Below, in pieces: positions 48,007 to 57,260 of a stretch of 64,000 nt of DNA (position 1 is its first letter; every line of letters begins with the position of its first letter). The stretch comes from Micromonospora sp. WMMD1128 (GTDB lineage: Bacteria; Actinomycetota; Actinomycetes; Mycobacteriales; Micromonosporaceae). The notes under the pieces were generated by a model that saw nothing but the letters and a program-made list of their open reading frames with translations, was not told the origin of the DNA and made no database searches. A program made the position numbers and the translations under genes. Where the stretch lies: positions 998,501-1,062,500 of the forward strand of contig NZ_CP114902.1 in the NCBI RefSeq assembly GCF_027497235.1. Reading direction: 5' to 3'.

Positions 48007-48105
48007 CGCACGTGTCTACCCCACCACCGTGGGGGTCGGCACCCTATTTGCGGGGTGGCTACCCTCGGAACCGAGGCCGACGTCGGTCGAGGGGGAGGAC
48101 GGAAG

Positions 48106-48636
48106 ATGGCGGACCAGACACAACCGTGGGCGGAACGCACCGTGGAGGTGCCGCCCCAGCCGGACGTGGCACCCGGGCAGCGGGACGCGTTCCAGCGCGG
48201 GGTGGCGGCGGTCGGTCAGCCGCGTACGCCCCGAACCGAGCCCTTCCCCACGGTGGAGCACGGCGACTGGGCCGGTGAGTCGGCGCCGCGCCGGTCGATG
48301 AGCTGGCACCTCGCGCAGGCCCGTCGGGGCGGGGAGTGGAGTGCCGCCGGCGCTCTGTTCGCGTTCGTCTGCTGGGGCATCTGGGCGATCTCCGGCCGGG
48401 GGAATCTGATCGCGCCGCTGCTCACGTTCGTGCTGAGCCTGCTCACCGCGGTCGGGGTGTTCGCGCTGGTGCGGCTGCTCGGCCGGCTGATCCTGGAACG
48501 GCAACTCGGCCGGGTGCGCCGCAGCGCCCGCGGCGCGCACATGATCACCGCGTTGTTCCTGGCCGGCGTCGGCGTGGCCTATCTTCAGCAGACCGAGTGG
48601 GTGGTCTCGGCCTGGAACTGGGTCACCGGCAACTGA
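48106..48636 (+). CDS. Membrane protein, hypothetical (176 aa)
   Basis: After a 70-residue polar N-terminal region (MADQTQPWAERTVEV...) there are three hydrophobic segments: AGALFAFVCWGIWAI, LLTFVLSLLTAVGVFALVRLLG and MITALFLAGVGVAYL. A basic stretch (RRSARG) lies between the last two. ATG 48106 has GGAGGACGG upstream. No family motif is seen; it is likely an actinobacterial inner-membrane protein. A G/C hairpin follows the stop. Confidence 0.8.
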   Translation: MADQTQPWAERTVEVPPQPDVAPGQRDAFQRGVAAVGQPRTPRTEPFPTVEHGDWAGESAPRRSMSWHLAQARRGGEWSAAGALFAFVCWGIWAISGRGNLIAPLLTFVLSLLTAVGVFALVRLLGRLILERQLGRVRRSARGAHMITALFLAGVGVAYLQQTEWVVSAWNWVTGN

Positions 48637-48647
48637 GCCGCGTGGCG

Positions 48648-48679
48648 GCGGGCGGGTCGGCGTGGTGCCGCCCGCCCGC
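48648..48679. terminator. Hairpin between the membrane-protein gene and the Hsp70-like gene
   Basis: Arms GCGGGCGGG / CCCGCCCGC (9 bp, perfect) with a 14-base loop, 12 bases after the stop at 48636 and facing the convergent Hsp70-like gene. Confidence 0.65.
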
Positions 48680-48852
48680 GCGCCCGGTCGCGGTACGCCG
48701 CGACGCCGGCCGTCACTCCACCAGGACGGCGCTGGCATTACCCGGCCCGGCCCGGTTCATCCGTCGCCCATCGGGGTGAGCGGCGCTCCGCGAACTCACG
48801 GGCGGCGTCGCCCACTCCCGCTCAAGCTCACATTCGGTCACCGCCGGGTCGG

Positions 48853-51800
48853 TCACCCGGCGAACCGGTACAGCCGGAACTCCTTCTCCGCGCCGCACAC
48901 CAGCATCTCGGTGTTCCACGAGCAGGACTCGCTGCGGATCTGCGTCACCTTCCCCATCTCGTACGGCTTGCCGTCCACCGCGAGCCCGGCCAGGACGCGG
49001 TCGTCCTCGTAGCCGCTCGGCTCCTTGTCGAACAGCAGCAGGTTGCCGGCGTCCAGCCGGACCGCCACGCCGTCGCGGTCGCGCAACCTGACCGTGCCGT
49101 CCGGCGTGAACAGCGTCACCGCGTCCCGTGGGGTGTCCCGTTCGGCGAGCAGGTGGTCGCCGAGCGGGACCAGCCGCCGCGTCCGTGGCGCCGGCCAGTG
49201 CCGACTGTCCTCGCCCTCGGTGGCCACCACCACCCGGGCGTCGTCCGCGCCGGCGCTCGGCACCTCCAGCAGGCAGGCACGGTGCTCGCCGCAGCTGACA
49301 AGCGCCTGCGCCCGGCTGCCGGCCTCGGTCGCCTCGTACAGCACGTCGGGCACGCCGAGCGCGCCGAGATCGTAGGACACGAGCCGCAGGCTCCGGCCGC
49401 TCTCCGCCACGTACAACCGGTCGTCGCGGGCGGCCACCGGGTCGTCGAGGTCGGCCACGTTGCCCCGGCTGCGCAGGATCTTCCCGTCCGTCATGGCGAG
49501 CACCCGCACCGAGCGGTCCGCGCCGACCTGCACCAGCCGGTCCGCGTTGCCGGACCAGGGCGCGCGCGGCGAGCCGTCCGCGTATGCCGCGCCGTCGAGC
49601 GCCGCGCCGGTGCCGACCGGCACCACCACGGTGCGCGTGTCGCCGTACTCGCTGCGTGGGTTGTCCCGCGTCCACCGCGGCCGGCCGTCGTCCAGCCGCA
49701 GCCCGACCAGCCGGTTGCCGGCGCGGTCCACCCAGACCAGCGTGTCGGCCCCGGGCAGGATTTCGTCGTCGCCGTGGATGTCGACGGCCCACCGCTGCGC
49801 ACCGCTGCCGCCGTCGAGCACCAGCAGGGGCCGGGGCGTGCTGGAACCGGAGGCGTCGGCGACGACGGCGACCCCGTCGGGCAGCGCCCGGATCCCGGCC
49901 CACCGGTCGGCGCTCGCCGGGGTCGGCTTCTCCCAGATCTTCCGACCGGTGGCCGGGTCCACGGCGACCACGTTCAGCCGGTCGTCCGGCAGCGACCAGG
50001 CCAGGTAGGCGCGGTCGGCAAGCATCGCGGTGAACATCCCGTCCGGCCGCTCGTCACCCGCGGCGATGCTCCCGACCAGCTCCGGCGAGTGGAAGTCGAG
50101 CGCCGGGTGCCGGTCCCGGAACACCCAGAGCAGCGTCGCGGCGACCAGGCCGACCACGGTCAGGCCGGCGCCCAGCGCGATCCAGCGACCGCGCCGGCTG
50201 CGTCCCGGTCGGCCACCGCCGGCCGGCGGCGCGCCAGCCGGCGATCCGGGCCCGCCGGGACCGGCCGGCGAGGAGGGCCAACCCGGGGGTACGCCGGGCG
50301 CGGCGTACGCCGACGCGTCGGAACCGGGCGGCGGGGCAGCAGGGTACGCGTGCCCTCGCGCGTATGCGGCTGGGATGGGTGCGGGTGGTGCGGAGGTCGG
50401 GGCGTACCCGGGCGGGGTGGGGCCGGGTGGTGCGGAGGTCGGGGCGTACCCGGGCGGGGTGGGACGGGCCGGGTCGGCGACGAGCGTGCCGTGCGGGCCG
50501 CCGGGCGCGGTGGTCGCCGCGTCGGCGGCCGTGCCGTGCGGGCCGAACGCCGCGGCCCGGTCCTCCCGGGTCGGGCCGGGCGTCGCGTGGGCCACTGTCG
50601 TCCCCCCTCCGGCGGGGTCGGCCACCGTGTCGGCCGCGGCGGCGTGCGCCGGTGGTCCTTCGGGTTCCGCCGGCGGGCGCACGGGTTGCGCCGGCGCGGC
50701 GGGCCGACCGGCCCGGCGGGGCAGCGGCAGGTCGGTGAGCGCCCCCTCGGCGACCGGCAGTTCCGGCTGTTCCAGCACGGTCGGCGCGATGCCCAGCTCG
50801 GCGTGGAGCAACCGGGCCACGAGCGGCACCCGGGTCGACCCGCCGACCAGGAAGAGGCCGGAGAGCTGTTCCGGGCGCAGACCGGCGGCGGCGGTCACGT
50901 TCCGGGTCTCGGCGACGGCGCGCGCGAGCAGCGGCGCGGCGAGGCGCTCGAAGTCCGTCCGGGTCAGCGGGAACGCCGCCTCGACCCCCGGTACGGCCAC
51001 CGGCGCGACCGTGGCCCGGGAGAGCATCTCCTTCGCGCCGCGCACGTTGTCCCAGAGCTGCTGCCGGTCCCGCCGGTCGGCGGTGGCCGCCGGCTCGGCC
51101 AACCGGGCCCACTGCCGGGGGTGGGCCGGCCGCACCAGCTCACCGAGCCGTCCGAGCAGGGCCGCGTCCAGGTCGAGGCCGCCGAGGTCGGCGAGCCCGC
51201 CGGTGGCGACGAGGTGGAAGCCGGAGTCGCCCCACGGGTCGGCGCCCTCGTTGCGCAGCACGGCGATGTCGAGCGTGCCGCCGCCGAAGTCGAACACCGC
51301 CACCGCGCCGCCCACCGGCACCGGCCGGCGCAGCACCTGGGTGTAGTAGCGGGCCGCCGCCACCGGCTCGCGCAGCAGGCGGGTGCCGGGCGTGATCGGA
51401 CCGGCGAGCGTGTGTTCGGCCGCCGCCGGCCAGCCGGCGAGTTCCAGCGCGTCGTGCAGGACCTGGCGCCGGGGCGGGTCCCAGGCCGCCGGGTGGGTCA
51501 CCACCGCCGGGGGCAGCAGGCCGACCGACGCCACCGCCGCGTCCGCGACCGCCCGCAGCGCCGCGGCCAGCAGCTCCGCCGGCCGGTACGCCCGCCCGGC
51601 CAGCTCGACCGTCGGCTCGTCGATCCGGCGCTTCGGGTTCGGCTCGTAACCGACCGGGTCGGCCTGGGCCAGCCGCTGGGCGTCCCGCCCGACGTGCAGG
51701 TGGCCGTCGGTGTCGGCGTACACCCCGGACGGCAGGATCGGCTGCCCGTCCACGAGCACCGGCCGGGTGGTCCCGTCCGGCCGGCGCAGCACCGCCACGG

Positions 51801-51855
51801 TGTTCGAGGTGCCGAGGTCCACGCCCAGGGCGAAACCGTCCCGCTGGCCTGACAT
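48853..51855 (-). CDS. Membrane-spanning Hsp70-family protein with extracellular beta-propeller
   Basis: A 1000-residue chimera. Residues 1-370 are an Hsp70/actin-type ATPase: GVDLGTSNTVAVL (phosphate 1), VAVFDFGGGTLDIAVL (phosphate 2) and FLVGGSTRVPLVARLL (adenosine). No Hsp70 substrate-binding domain follows. Instead there is a Pro/Ala/Tyr-rich linker (about 370-555) with PGYAPTSAPP repeats, one membrane helix (557-579) and an extracellular PQQ/WD-like beta-propeller (590-1000) with repeated DG-W and LVVLD-type blades. It looks like a transmembrane sensor that ties outside binding to an inside ATPase. It is divergent from the trypco2/trypsin-STAND genes, 281 bases apart. Confidence 0.85.
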   Translation of the reverse strand: MSGQRDGFALGVDLGTSNTVAVLRRPDGTTRPVLVDGQPILPSGVYADTDGHLHVGRDAQRLAQADPVGYEPNPKRRIDEPTVELAGRAYRPAELLAAALRAVADAAVASVGLLPPAVVTHPAAWDPPRRQVLHDALELAGWPAAAEHTLAGPITPGTRLLREPVAAARYYTQVLRRPVPVGGAVAVFDFGGGTLDIAVLRNEGADPWGDSGFHLVATGGLADLGGLDLDAALLGRLGELVRPAHPRQWARLAEPAATADRRDRQQLWDNVRGAKEMLSRATVAPVAVPGVEAAFPLTRTDFERLAAPLLARAVAETRNVTAAAGLRPEQLSGLFLVGGSTRVPLVARLLHAELGIAPTVLEQPELPVAEGALTDLPLPRRAGRPAAPAQPVRPPAEPEGPPAHAAAADTVADPAGGGTTVAHATPGPTREDRAAAFGPHGTAADAATTAPGGPHGTLVADPARPTPPGYAPTSAPPGPTPPGYAPTSAPPAPIPAAYARGHAYPAAPPPGSDASAYAAPGVPPGWPSSPAGPGGPGSPAGAPPAGGGRPGRSRRGRWIALGAGLTVVGLVAATLLWVFRDRHPALDFHSPELVGSIAAGDERPDGMFTAMLADRAYLAWSLPDDRLNVVAVDPATGRKIWEKPTPASADRWAGIRALPDGVAVVADASGSSTPRPLLVLDGGSGAQRWAVDIHGDDEILPGADTLVWVDRAGNRLVGLRLDDGRPRWTRDNPRSEYGDTRTVVVPVGTGAALDGAAYADGSPRAPWSGNADRLVQVGADRSVRVLAMTDGKILRSRGNVADLDDPVAARDDRLYVAESGRSLRLVSYDLGALGVPDVLYEATEAGSRAQALVSCGEHRACLLEVPSAGADDARVVVATEGEDSRHWPAPRTRRLVPLGDHLLAERDTPRDAVTLFTPDGTVRLRDRDGVAVRLDAGNLLLFDKEPSGYEDDRVLAGLAVDGKPYEMGKVTQIRSESCSWNTEMLVCGAEKEFRLYRFAG

Positions 51856-52136
51856 CCTTCGCTACCTCCACCGACGTGGGCTTGTCCGGTCCCGCATCGT
51901 ACGCAGCCCGCGCCGCCGCGCTCCCCGGCCCGCGCCCCGGGCGGGAGATCGGAGATCGGGTCGTCGGAGTCGAAGCCGGTGGTCACGGCTGTCGTGTTGC
52001 CGACCCGGGCACCGCACCGACCGACCCAGCTATGGCTGTTTGCCCCGTTATGCGCGTCCTCGGCGGCGTTCCGGGACTGGGCCGGGCCGATACCCTTTCC
52101 GTCTATACGTGGGCCACCCAGACACGGAGGTAGTTC

Positions 52137-52463
52137 GTGGACGACGGCACCGTCCTGATGGATGAGTACGGCGTTTCCCTGTCGACCGCGATCGGGCTGC
52201 TCCGCGCCGAGCTCACGGAGGCCCTGGCCGACGGCGCCGACTCCCAGATCCGGTTCGCCGTCGACTCGATCGAGCTTGAGCTGGAGTTGGTGGTCGACGC
52301 CGCCCGCGACGCTTCCGGCAAGCTGACGCTGTGGCGTGTGCTGTCGGCCGGCGGTGGGCGCAAGCACACGAACACGGCCACCCATCGGATGACCCTCACC
52401 CTCAAGCCGAGGGACACCCTGCTACCGGCATCGGGGGAGACCCTCATCGGCGACGACAGCTGA
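52137..52463 (+). CDS. Trypco2-domain protein
   Basis: A 108-residue protein that fits the trypsin-co-occurring domain 2 (trypco2) pattern: a helix VSLSTAIGLLRAELTEALADGA, a strand IRFAVDSIELELELVV, a turn, LTLWRVLSAGG and the terminal THRMTLTLKPRD. Trypco2 proteins are known as small partners encoded beside trypsin-type effector genes of predicted bacterial conflict systems, and they are not enzymes. It lies 22 bases before the trypsin-STAND gene, so the pair is one operon. GTG 52137 follows CGGAGGTAG. Confidence 0.85.
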   Translation: MDDGTVLMDEYGVSLSTAIGLLRAELTEALADGADSQIRFAVDSIELELELVVDAARDASGKLTLWRVLSAGGGRKHTNTATHRMTLTLKPRDTLLPASGETLIGDDS

Positions 52464-52485
52464 GCCGACCGGGGGGACATCGGGG

Positions 52486-55400
52486 ATGCAGTCGGTCGCC
52501 TCGCACATCGCTCGCCTGGCCCTGGTGCAAGGGGCGCGGCGTGGCTCCGGACATGTGGTCGGCCGCAACCTGATCCTCACCGCCGGCCACGTGGTCGGCC
52601 CGCTGGGCGCGACCTGCCGCGTCCGCGTGCACGGGGACGCCGAACGCGACGGCGCCGTGGTGTGGCGGGCGGACCACCTGCACCTGGACGCCGCGCTGGT
52701 CCAGGTGCCGCAGTCCGGCTGGCCCGAGTCCACCCCCGACATCCGGTACGGCGAACTCGCCGGCCCGCAGCCCGTCGAATGCCTCACGGTCGGCTACCCG
52801 TTGGCGAGCGTGGACGCCGACGGACGGAGCGGGGTCGAGGAACACGCGTGGCTGGTGGCGCCCGGGACCGGCGTCGAGCGGGACCGCTATGCGCTCAACA
52901 GCGTTCTCACTCCGCCGCACGAGCGGGTGGCCACGTCAGGTGGACCGCGCTCGGGCTGGGCGGGCCAGTCCGGTGCCGCCCTGCTCAGCGGCGACGGCCG
53001 CGTCGTGCTCGGGGTGGTGGTCGCCGACCCGAACAGCTTCGGGCCGGGACGCCTGGAGGCGGTGCGGGTCAGCTCGCTGATGAGGGACGGGGTGTTCGGC
53101 AACTGGGTCGGGGTCGCCCCGGACGACGTCGTCCGCCTCACCGCGAAGGGCCAGGCCGACGAGCCGCAACTACCGCCGGGCATCGTTCCGCACGCGGACG
53201 AGGTGGCCGGCCTGGACGGGCTGTTGCGCAACCTGCAGGAGGAGTGTCTGCCCTTCGTGCCGCCGATGGACGCCACGGCGCCCACGCATCCCGACCGCCT
53301 GCTCGAGCGGCTGAACGAGTCGGCCGGACGGTCGGGCGTGCTCCTGGTCGGCGCCGCCGGGGCCGGGAAGACGCGCACCTGCTTCGAGGTCGGCATGCGG
53401 GCGGAGAAGGACGGGTGGACCGTCCTGCACGTGAAGTCCGGTGAGCCGCTGGTCACCAACGCGGATGTGGCGGAAGCGCTGCAGTCCGTGGGCAGCGAAC
53501 GGACTCTGGTGATCCTCGACTACCTCAACGAGTGCCGGGGCCTCGACCTGCCCGGCCTCCGTCAGCAGGTGCTGCCGGAGGCCAGGCGCCACGGCACCCG
53601 CGTGGCGTTGCTGGCGTCCGCGCGGCCCGGTTGGCAACTTCAGACGGCAGCCGAGCTCACTCCGCTGTTCGACCTCGTCCGCCTGGCTCCGGACGACCAG
53701 CAGGCGGCCAGGATCCGCCAGCAGGTGGTGACCTCGCTGTCCCCGACCGCGCTGGGCATGCTGGGCGAGGAACGCCTGCTGGAGCTCTGCGGCAGCCGGC
53801 CGATCATCGCCATGCTCGTCGCCCTTGAGGCGGAGACGCGCGCGAAGGCGGGGACGCTCAACCGCGCGCTCCCGAGCGTCCGTCCCGGGGAACTCGTCGA
53901 CTGGCTGAACCGGCGCCTGCGCGAGGACGGCCTGCTCCCGCAGGCGGTGAGCCTGATCAGCGACCCCGAGCCGAGCGTGGAACTCCAGACGTGTGTCGCC
54001 ATGGCGGTCGCCGCCCCGCAGGAGCGGACGAGCCTGATCGCCTGCGGGGGCCGCGTCGCGGGCGGCGACACCGAGCGGGCGGAACACCTGCTCGGGATCC
54101 TGCTCACGATGGGCTGGCTGGTGCCCAGCTTCGGCGAGTACACGACCGTGCACGACATCGTCACGGACCAGCTGACGGAGAGCACCTTCCATCGGCCCGG
54201 CAGCGGGACGGTGCGCTCCGCGGTCGCCGACCGGATCCTGGCCGCCTCGCTGACCCGAGGTCGGACGATCGGGAGGTACGCCACGAACCTGGGCCGCCTG
54301 ATGCGCGACCTCACCCTGGAGCAGCGGTCCGGCCCGTTGCAGGAACACTGCCGACACTGGCTGGAGGGTCACGAGCGGGAGGTGGGTGGTCTGCTCGCCG
54401 AGCAGCAGGACGAGGGGGCGTACGCGCTCGGCGCGGTGATGGACAACCCCTCGTGGTCGCCCGTCGCGTTCGGCAGGTGGGACACCGTCGTAGCGCCGTG
54501 GCTGGCGGTGCACGCCCGCACGTTCTCCGCCCGCCACCTGCTCTACAAGGGCCTGCGGGCCTCGGTCTCCGACGATCGGTTGGTGCGCGAGTCGATCGAG
54601 TGGCTCGCGGTCCACCATCGGGCGGAAGCCACCTTCGTCCTGCGTCCCCTGTTGCAGCGGGAGCTCTCCGACGAGCAGGCCGCAGTGGTCGTACGGCGGG
54701 CCCTGGCGTGGCTCGACGACCACGCCACCACGCTCAATGCGCAGTTCGTGCTCCAGCCGCTGCTGGACCGCGAGTTGTCCGACGAGCAGGCCGCCAAAGT
54801 CGTCCGGCACGCCCTGGCGTGGCTCGACGACCACGCCGCCACCTTCAACGCGCGGTTCGTGCTCCAGTCGCTGCTGAGCCGTGAGTTGTCCGGCGGGCAG
54901 GCGGACGTCGCCGTCCGGCACGCCCTGGCGTGGCTCGATGATCACCTGGCCGCTCTCGACGCCGGCTTCGTGCTGTGCCCGCTGCTGGGTCGTGAGTTGT
55001 CCGGCGGGCAGGCGTGCGTCGCCGTCCGGCACGCCCTGGCGTGGCTCGATGATCACGCGGCCACCTTCAGCGCGCGGTTCGTGCTGCGCTCGCTGCTGGA
55101 TCGTGACTTGTCCGGCGAGCAGACCAGCGGCGTCGTCCGGAACGCCGTGGCCTGGCTCGATGACCACGCGATGACTCTCGACGCGCAGTACGTGCTGCGT
55201 TCGCTGCTGGAGCGCGAGTTGTCCGACGAGCAGGCCACCAAGGTCGTCCGGCATGCTCTGGCGTGGCTCACCGACTACGCCGACATCGCCGACGCCGGTT
55301 TCGTGTTGCGTCCGTTGCTGCAACGTGAGCTGTCCGGCGGGCCGGCCACCAGCGTGGTCCGGCAGGCGTTGGTGTGGCTCGACGTCCACGCCGCCACCCT

Positions 55401-57000
55401 TGAGGGGCAGTTCGTGTTGCGGCCCCTGCTCCAACGCGAGCTTCCCGACGAGCAGGCCGGACCAGCCGTCCGGCACGCCCTGGTGTGGCTCGACGTCCAC
55501 GCCGCCACCCTCGACGGGCAGTTCGTGTTGCGGCCCCTGCTCCAACGCGAGTTGCCAGACGGGCAGGCCACCAGCATCGTCCGGCACGGCCTGGCGTGGC
55601 TCACCGATTACGCGGACATTGTCGACGCCGGTTTCGTGTTGCGTCCGTTGCTGCAACGTGAGCTGCCGGACGGGCAGGCCGCCACGGTCGTCCGGCATGC
55701 CCTGGCGTGGCTCGATGATCACTCGGTCGTTCTCGACGCCGGTTTCGTGTTGCGTCCGTTGCTGCAACGTGAGCTGCCGGACGGGCAGGCCGCCACGGTC
55801 GTCCGGCATGCCCTGGCGTGGCTCGCCGAGCATGCCGCCACCCGCAACGCCGGCTTCGTGTTGCAACCGCTGCTGCACTGTCCCCTGTCCGACGGGCAGG
55901 TCAGCGCCGTTGTCCGGCACGCCCTGGCGTGGCTCACCGAGTACGCGGCCACCCTTGACGCGCAGTTCGTCCTGCGCCCGTTGCTGGATCGCGAACTGCC
56001 CGCAGAGCAGGCCGCCACCGTGGTCCGGCACGCCCTGGCCTGGCTCACCGGGTACGCCGACACCGTCGACGCCGGCTACGTGCTGCAACCGTTGTTGCAA
56101 CGTGAGCTGTCCGACGATCAGGTCACCACGGTCGTCGGGTACGCGTTGGCGTGGCTCACCGCGCACGCCGGCATTCTCAACGCCGGCTTCGTCCTGCGAC
56201 CGTTGCTGCAACGTGAGTTGCCCGGTGAGCAGGCCGCCACCGTGGTCCGGCACGCCCTGGTGTGGCTCACCGCGTACGCCGCCACGTTCAACGCCAGCTT
56301 CGTGTTGCAACCGCTGCTACGACACCGGCTGCCCGGTGAGCAGGCCGGCACGGTCGTCCGGCACGCCCTGGCGTGGCTCGCGGGGCACGCCACCGACATC
56401 GGCGCGCGGTTCGTGCTGCGCCCCCTGCTGCAACGACCGTCCCGCGGCGAGCAGGCCGCCTCGGTGGTCCGGTACGCGTCGGCGTGGCTGGCCGTGCACG
56501 CGGTCACGCCCGGGGCGCGGTTCGTGTTGCAGCCGTTGCTGCAACGGGAGCTGTCGGACGAGCAGGCGGCTTCGGTGGTCCGGTACGCGTCGGCGTGGCT
56601 GGCCGTGCACGCGGTCACGCCCGGGGCGCGGTTCGTGTTGCAGCCGTTGCTGCAACGGGAGTCGCCGGACGAGCAGGCCGTTCCGGTCGTTCGGCACGCG
56701 TCGGCGTGGCTCGCCGTTCACGCCACCACGTCCGGTGCCGGTTTTGTCTTGCAGCCGCTGCTGCGGCGTGAGCTGTCGGACGAGCAGGCGGCTTCGGTGG
56801 TCCGGTACGCGTTGGCGTGGCTGGCCGCGCATGCCGGCACGTCCGGGGCGCGCTTCGTGTTGCAGGCGTTGCTGCAGCGTGAGCTGTCGGATGATCAGGC
56901 CGCCTCGGCCGTCGGACATGCCCGGGCGTGGCTCGCCGACCACGCCGCCGCCCCGGCCGCCGGCACGCTGCGCGCCCAGCTGGATCGGATGACCACCTGA
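52486..57000 (+). CDS. Trypsin-like protease-STAND NTPase with 37-residue repeats
   Basis: A 1504-residue chain in three parts. Residues 1-210 are a trypsin-like serine protease with triad His35 (LTAGHVV), Asp68 (LHLDAAL) and Ser162 (GQSGAAL), and no signal peptide, so it acts inside the cell. Residues about 270-620 are a STAND-type NTPase: Walker A GAAGAGKT (289-296), Walker B LVILDYLN (Asp345), a sensor-1-like Arg380 in SARPGW, and a winged helix with VHD (555-557) in the MHD position. Residues about 720-1500 are twenty full and two partial 37-residue two-helix repeats, the likely ligand sensor. By analogy with antiviral STAND proteins, ligand binding would assemble the NTPase and unleash the protease, killing or arresting an infected cell. 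Confidence 0.9.
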   Translation: MQSVASHIARLALVQGARRGSGHVVGRNLILTAGHVVGPLGATCRVRVHGDAERDGAVVWRADHLHLDAALVQVPQSGWPESTPDIRYGELAGPQPVECLTVGYPLASVDADGRSGVEEHAWLVAPGTGVERDRYALNSVLTPPHERVATSGGPRSGWAGQSGAALLSGDGRVVLGVVVADPNSFGPGRLEAVRVSSLMRDGVFGNWVGVAPDDVVRLTAKGQADEPQLPPGIVPHADEVAGLDGLLRNLQEECLPFVPPMDATAPTHPDRLLERLNESAGRSGVLLVGAAGAGKTRTCFEVGMRAEKDGWTVLHVKSGEPLVTNADVAEALQSVGSERTLVILDYLNECRGLDLPGLRQQVLPEARRHGTRVALLASARPGWQLQTAAELTPLFDLVRLAPDDQQAARIRQQVVTSLSPTALGMLGEERLLELCGSRPIIAMLVALEAETRAKAGTLNRALPSVRPGELVDWLNRRLREDGLLPQAVSLISDPEPSVELQTCVAMAVAAPQERTSLIACGGRVAGGDTERAEHLLGILLTMGWLVPSFGEYTTVHDIVTDQLTESTFHRPGSGTVRSAVADRILAASLTRGRTIGRYATNLGRLMRDLTLEQRSGPLQEHCRHWLEGHEREVGGLLAEQQDEGAYALGAVMDNPSWSPVAFGRWDTVVAPWLAVHARTFSARHLLYKGLRASVSDDRLVRESIEWLAVHHRAEATFVLRPLLQRELSDEQAAVVVRRALAWLDDHATTLNAQFVLQPLLDRELSDEQAAKVVRHALAWLDDHAATFNARFVLQSLLSRELSGGQADVAVRHALAWLDDHLAALDAGFVLCPLLGRELSGGQACVAVRHALAWLDDHAATFSARFVLRSLLDRDLSGEQTSGVVRNAVAWLDDHAMTLDAQYVLRSLLERELSDEQATKVVRHALAWLTDYADIADAGFVLRPLLQRELSGGPATSVVRQALVWLDVHAATLEGQFVLRPLLQRELPDEQAGPAVRHALVWLDVHAATLDGQFVLRPLLQRELPDGQATSIVRHGLAWLTDYADIVDAGFVLRPLLQRELPDGQAATVVRHALAWLDDHSVVLDAGFVLRPLLQRELPDGQAATVVRHALAWLAEHAATRNAGFVLQPLLHCPLSDGQVSAVVRHALAWLTEYAATLDAQFVLRPLLDRELPAEQAATVVRHALAWLTGYADTVDAGYVLQPLLQRELSDDQVTTVVGYALAWLTAHAGILNAGFVLRPLLQRELPGEQAATVVRHALVWLTAYAATFNASFVLQPLLRHRLPGEQAGTVVRHALAWLAGHATDIGARFVLRPLLQRPSRGEQAASVVRYASAWLAVHAVTPGARFVLQPLLQRELSDEQAASVVRYASAWLAVHAVTPGARFVLQPLLQRESPDEQAVPVVRHASAWLAVHATTSGAGFVLQPLLRRELSDEQAASVVRYALAWLAAHAGTSGARFVLQALLQRELSDDQAASAVGHARAWLADHAAAPAAGTLRAQLDRMTT
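54658..56989 (+). repeat. 111-bp tandem repeat array in the STAND gene
   Basis: Twenty-one units of 111 bp (37 codons), each starting near RELSDEQAA and containing VVRHALAWL and FVLRPLLQ. A degenerate unit precedes them. Units at 56437-56658 include two that are almost identical at the DNA level (the stretch ggtccggtacgcgtcggcgt recurs 111 bases later), a sign of recent duplication or gene conversion. Confidence 0.92.
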
Positions 57001-57030
57001 GCGGGCGGCCATCGGCACGCGAGATCGCGG

Positions 57031-57101
57031 AGCGGGCGACGGGAATCGAACCCGCGTAGTCAGTTTGGAAGACTGAAGCTCTACCATTGAGCTACGCCCG
57101 C
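57031..57101 (-). tRNA. tRNA-Gly(TCC)
   Basis: On the minus strand: acceptor stem GCGGGCG/CGCCCGC, D arm GCTCAATGGTAGAGC, anticodon arm TCAGT-CTTCCAA-ACTGA with anticodon TCC, variable CTACG, T arm CGGGTTCGATTCCCG, discriminator T. 71 nt, no encoded CCA. It is convergent to the trypsin-STAND gene, 30 bases past its stop. Confidence 0.95.
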
Positions 57102-57243
57102 GAGCCCCCCACCGCGGCGGGGCGCATGCGACAGCGTACCCAATCTCCGGCCCCGGCGCGCAGCGCCCACCCGGCCGGCGCCGCCGCCCACGGCGCGGAT
57201 CCCACGGTGCGCCCCGGTCACCCACGCGGGGGCCCGGACGGCA

Positions 57244-57249
57244 TACACT
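57244..57249 (+). promoter_or_regulatory. Candidate -10 box of tRNA-Pro
   Basis: TACACT, 12 bases before the mature tRNA 5' end, close to the sigma-A TANNNT consensus. No clear -35 element. The same hexamer stands before tig. Confidence 0.5.
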
Positions 57250-57260
57250 CTTCGTCGCCA

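Noticed and set aside
48853..51855. Canonical DnaK
   Set aside because: No substrate-binding domain; a linker, membrane helix and propeller follow the ATPase, and no grpE or dnaJ is adjacent.
53170..56310. 1046-residue antisense frame under the STAND gene
   Set aside because: Its apparent repeats (LTLQQRTQHE-like) only mirror the sense-strand repeat array.
54658..56989. CRISPR-like regular repeats
   Set aside because: The 111-bp period has no unique spacers, keeps one reading frame throughout and encodes protein repeats.
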